Below are positions 4,980-6,796 of a stretch of DNA of 6,796 bases, in pieces. The notes beneath the pieces are model-generated. The model had not been told where the DNA came from and ran no database searches. It was given only the letters and a program-made list of their open reading frames with translations. The stretch comes from Acidobacteriota bacterium. GTDB lineage: Bacteria; Acidobacteriota; Terriglobia; UBA7540. The stretch covers positions 1 through 6,796 of the forward strand of contig JAJYHU010000227.1 in assembly GCA_021784615.1 (NCBI GenBank), written 5' to 3'. The translations under genes and the position numbers were made by a program. Position 1 is the first letter of the stretch. The number at the start of each line of letters is the position of its first letter.

Positions 4980-6554
4980 CTACTGTTGCTTCCCAATTTC
5001 CTGATACGCCATGGGCAGCGCATCGAGAATGTCTCCGGCGATCATCGAGGCTTCTCCCAGTTCGCGCGCCGCAACGTCTCCGGCCAGCCCGTGCAAATAG
5101 ACGGCGGCAGCCGTAACTTGCGTCGCCGAGCGGTCCGGATATTGGGCCAGAAGGCCCGCGGCAACGCCGGTTAGGACATCGCCCGAACCACCCGTGGCCA
5201 TGCCCGGATTGCCGGTGGGATTCACCCACACCTGGCCCTCGGGAGACGCCGCGAGAGTGCGAAATCCTTTCAAGACTAAATGCAGGCCGTAGGCTTTTGC
5301 AAAGTCCCGCGCAATTTCCAGACGGCTTGCAACAATCGCTGAAGCCGCCCGCTCCGTCAGGCGGCCCATTTCACCCGGATGAGGAGTCAACACCCGCACC
5401 CGGCGGCCCGCACGGAGCGTCTGGATGCACCCGGCAAACGCGTTCAGGCCGTCGGCATCAAGCACCACCGGCAAATCGTACTTGTTCACCACCTTGCGAA
5501 CCAGTTCCATCGTCTCAGGATGCCGCCCCAATCCCGGGCCCACCGCAAGCACTGATTTGCCTTCCACCAGCTTGTCAAGAAGGCCGGCATCAAAAGCGCG
5601 CAATGACACCGTGCCCGAATCCGTCTCCGGCAACGGTTCGGTCATGACTTCCATGCTGTAGGCCGCAATAATCGGCAGAGCGCTTTTTGCGGTGGCCACG
5701 GTTACCAGGCCCGCTCCCGCCCGCAAAGCTGCTTTGGCCGCCATCGCTGCGGCGCCCGTTTTCCCTACCGAACCGCCCAAAACCAGTACATGCCCGTAGC
5801 TGCCTTTGTGGGATTCCAGTTCCCGGGGCCGGACAAGCCACTCGAGGTCGCCCGCTTGAAGAACGTTGAGAAATAAATCGTGATCCGTCTCAAGCGCCTC
5901 GGGCGGCGTGCCAATCGCTTTCACCACCCAATCGCCCGCCCGCAGGCAGGCAGGGGGGAAAAGGTGGGCAATTTTTGGAGCCGTAAAAGTTACCGAGGCG
6001 TCGGCCTGGACCGACTCTCCGATTAAATCGCCCGTGTCCGCAAGGACGCCGGTGGGCAAATCGACGGCCACGATTTGAGCTTGCGGGAATACGCTTGGGA
6101 TATCCTGAACGACCTCAAGCAGAAAACCCCCAAGCGGTTTTGCGAGTCCGGTTCCCAGCAACGCATCGATCAGCAGCGTGCAGTCGCGCAACCCGTCTTT
6201 GATCGCGCGCCAAGCCGTGGGATCGGGAACGGTTTCCGGCGGTCCGCTCTCGGCGAGCCGCTCATAGTTCACCGCGGCATCCCCCCACAGTTTGGCAGGG
6301 TCGGCAAGAAGCAGCACCCGGGGGTTAAGCCCTTTATCGCGCAGCAGCCGCGCCACGACAAAGCCATCCCCGCCGTTGTTTCCGCGCCCGCATAAAATCA
6401 CCATCTTTCGCCCTTCAAGGGGCGCGAATCGGCGTACGAGGAACTCCACGACACCGCGGCCGGCGTTTTCCATCAGCGTCAGGCTGGGCACGCCGTAGCG
6501 TTCAGTGGTGAGCCGGTCAACTTCCTGCATCTCGGCAGCCGTAAGAATCTTCAT
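4980..6554 (-). CDS. nnr: Bifunctional NAD(P)H-hydrate epimerase / ADP-dependent dehydratase
   Basis: Nnr repairs hydrated NADH and NADPH: the N-terminal YjeF_N domain interconverts the R and S epimers, and the C-terminal ribokinase-like domain dehydrates the S form using ADP. The 524-residue product has both. In the N-domain (about 1-215) are MENAGRG at 28-34, CGRGNNGGDGFVVARLL at 55-71, and DALLGTG at 130-136 with Asp130. Its VDLPTG at 164-169 replaces the more usual VDIPSG. In the C-domain (about 240-520) are KGSYGHVLVLGGS at 250-262, AVGPGLG at 337-343, DADGLNAF at 366-373, TPHPGEMGRL at 390-399, and the anion-hole/catalytic NPGMATGGSGDVLTG at 449-463 with Asp459. The start lies 6 bases past the stop of the TrkA-C gene, so the two are probably co-transcribed and possibly translationally coupled. 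The upstream GGCGG is only a weak ribosome binding site. Confidence 0.95.
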   Translation of the reverse strand: MKILTAAEMQEVDRLTTERYGVPSLTLMENAGRGVVEFLVRRFAPLEGRKMVILCGRGNNGGDGFVVARLLRDKGLNPRVLLLADPAKLWGDAAVNYERLAESGPPETVPDPTAWRAIKDGLRDCTLLIDALLGTGLAKPLGGFLLEVVQDIPSVFPQAQIVAVDLPTGVLADTGDLIGESVQADASVTFTAPKIAHLFPPACLRAGDWVVKAIGTPPEALETDHDLFLNVLQAGDLEWLVRPRELESHKGSYGHVLVLGGSVGKTGAAAMAAKAALRAGAGLVTVATAKSALPIIAAYSMEVMTEPLPETDSGTVSLRAFDAGLLDKLVEGKSVLAVGPGLGRHPETMELVRKVVNKYDLPVVLDADGLNAFAGCIQTLRAGRRVRVLTPHPGEMGRLTERAASAIVASRLEIARDFAKAYGLHLVLKGFRTLAASPEGQVWVNPTGNPGMATGGSGDVLTGVAAGLLAQYPDRSATQVTAAAVYLHGLAGDVAARELGEASMIAGDILDALPMAYQEIGKQQ

Positions 6555-6560
6555 GCTTGT

Positions 6561-6796
6561 CTAGCCGCCCGCCATAGCTTCGAGTTGTTTGAGGTTCTGC
6601 GAATTCCCCATGACGATCAGGTAATCGCCCGCTGAAACGGCCGCGGACGGATCGGGATTGAAATCCAATTGTCCATCCTGGCGGCGAATCGCCAGCACGA
6701 TAAGGCCGAGACGTCCGCGAATGTTGGCGCCTTCGATGGTTCGGCCCGCCAACTTGGAAGAACCGATGATCTTGACCTCTTCAATTTCAATATTGG
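6561..6796 (-). CDS. C-terminal TrkA-C (RCK_C) domain of a K+ channel/transport protein, partial
   Basis: The last 77 residues are visible; the gene continues past the right edge. The visible part runs from NIEIEEVKIIGSS through LAGRTIEGANIRGRLGLIVLAIRR and ends at AMAGG. The pattern of 'LAG-T-ANIR--GLIVLAIRR-DG---FNP-P---AGDYLIVMG' is the TrkA-C domain, a small ligand-sensing module at the end of TrkA proteins and of bacterial ion-channel proteins with an RCK domain. The acidic lead-in IEIEEVKI is what I expect at the join to an RCK N-domain. Whether the full gene includes a transmembrane channel cannot be seen. A TTG at 6750-6752 could mimic a start, but the frame stays open and conserved upstream, so it is internal. 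It sits immediately before nnr in the same direction. Confidence 0.85.
   Translation of the reverse strand, partial: NIEIEEVKIIGSSKLAGRTIEGANIRGRLGLIVLAIRRQDGQLDFNPDPSAAVSAGDYLIVMGNSQNLKQLEAMAGG

Noticed and set aside
4680..5174. Plus-strand 164-codon frame opposite tsaE and nnr
   Set aside because: It is a shadow of two strongly conserved minus-strand genes, and its translation resembles nothing.

Overview
The window looks like chromosomal housekeeping DNA from a fairly GC-rich, free-living bacterium. My best guess is an Acidobacteriota-type genome. The reasons are a HemQ-type haem enzyme, a FabL/FabI-like enoyl reductase, loosely packed genes, and an intergenic palindrome of the kind mistranslated in databases as 'CHSERSEES', which I remember as common in such genomes. 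This assignment is inference. No phage, plasmid, CRISPR or transposase gene is visible.

Layout: positions 1-389 hold no convincing gene but contain a strong GC hairpin, a possible promoter and a foldable leader. A plus-strand hemQ-like gene follows (390-1115, TTG start). Next comes a 187-base gap ending in a 12-codon reading frame with an excellent ribosome binding site. Its product resembles the N-terminus of a 3-hydroxyisobutyrate-dehydrogenase-type protein, and it runs almost directly into nth (endonuclease III, 1303-2010). nth converges on ispH (minus, 2093-3067).

Between ispH and the next minus-strand gene lies a gene-free stretch of about 500 bases (3068-3566). It is rich in palindromes: a 95-base inverted-repeat element, a weaker hairpin, a cluster of GC palindromes, and a GC-rich stem with a duplicated arm that may end the upstream transcript.

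The rest is read leftwards from the right edge: the C-terminus of a TrkA/RCK potassium-channel-type protein (cut by the window), nnr (bifunctional NAD(P)HX epimerase/dehydratase, 6 bases after it), tsaE (54 bases after nnr), and, after 105 bases, an enoyl-ACP-reductase-like SDR. The trk-nnr-tsaE spacing suggests one transcript. The reductase has its own good ribosome binding site and possibly a weak terminator before it.

The genes serve separate core functions: haem synthesis (HemQ), base-excision repair (Nth), isoprenoid precursors (IspH), fatty-acid elongation (SDR), tRNA t6A modification (TsaE), nicotinamide cofactor repair (Nnr) and probably K+ transport (TrkA-C). I see no clearly undescribed multi-gene system. 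The most interesting features are the palindromic intergenic region and the fossil-like 12-codon frame upstream of nth.
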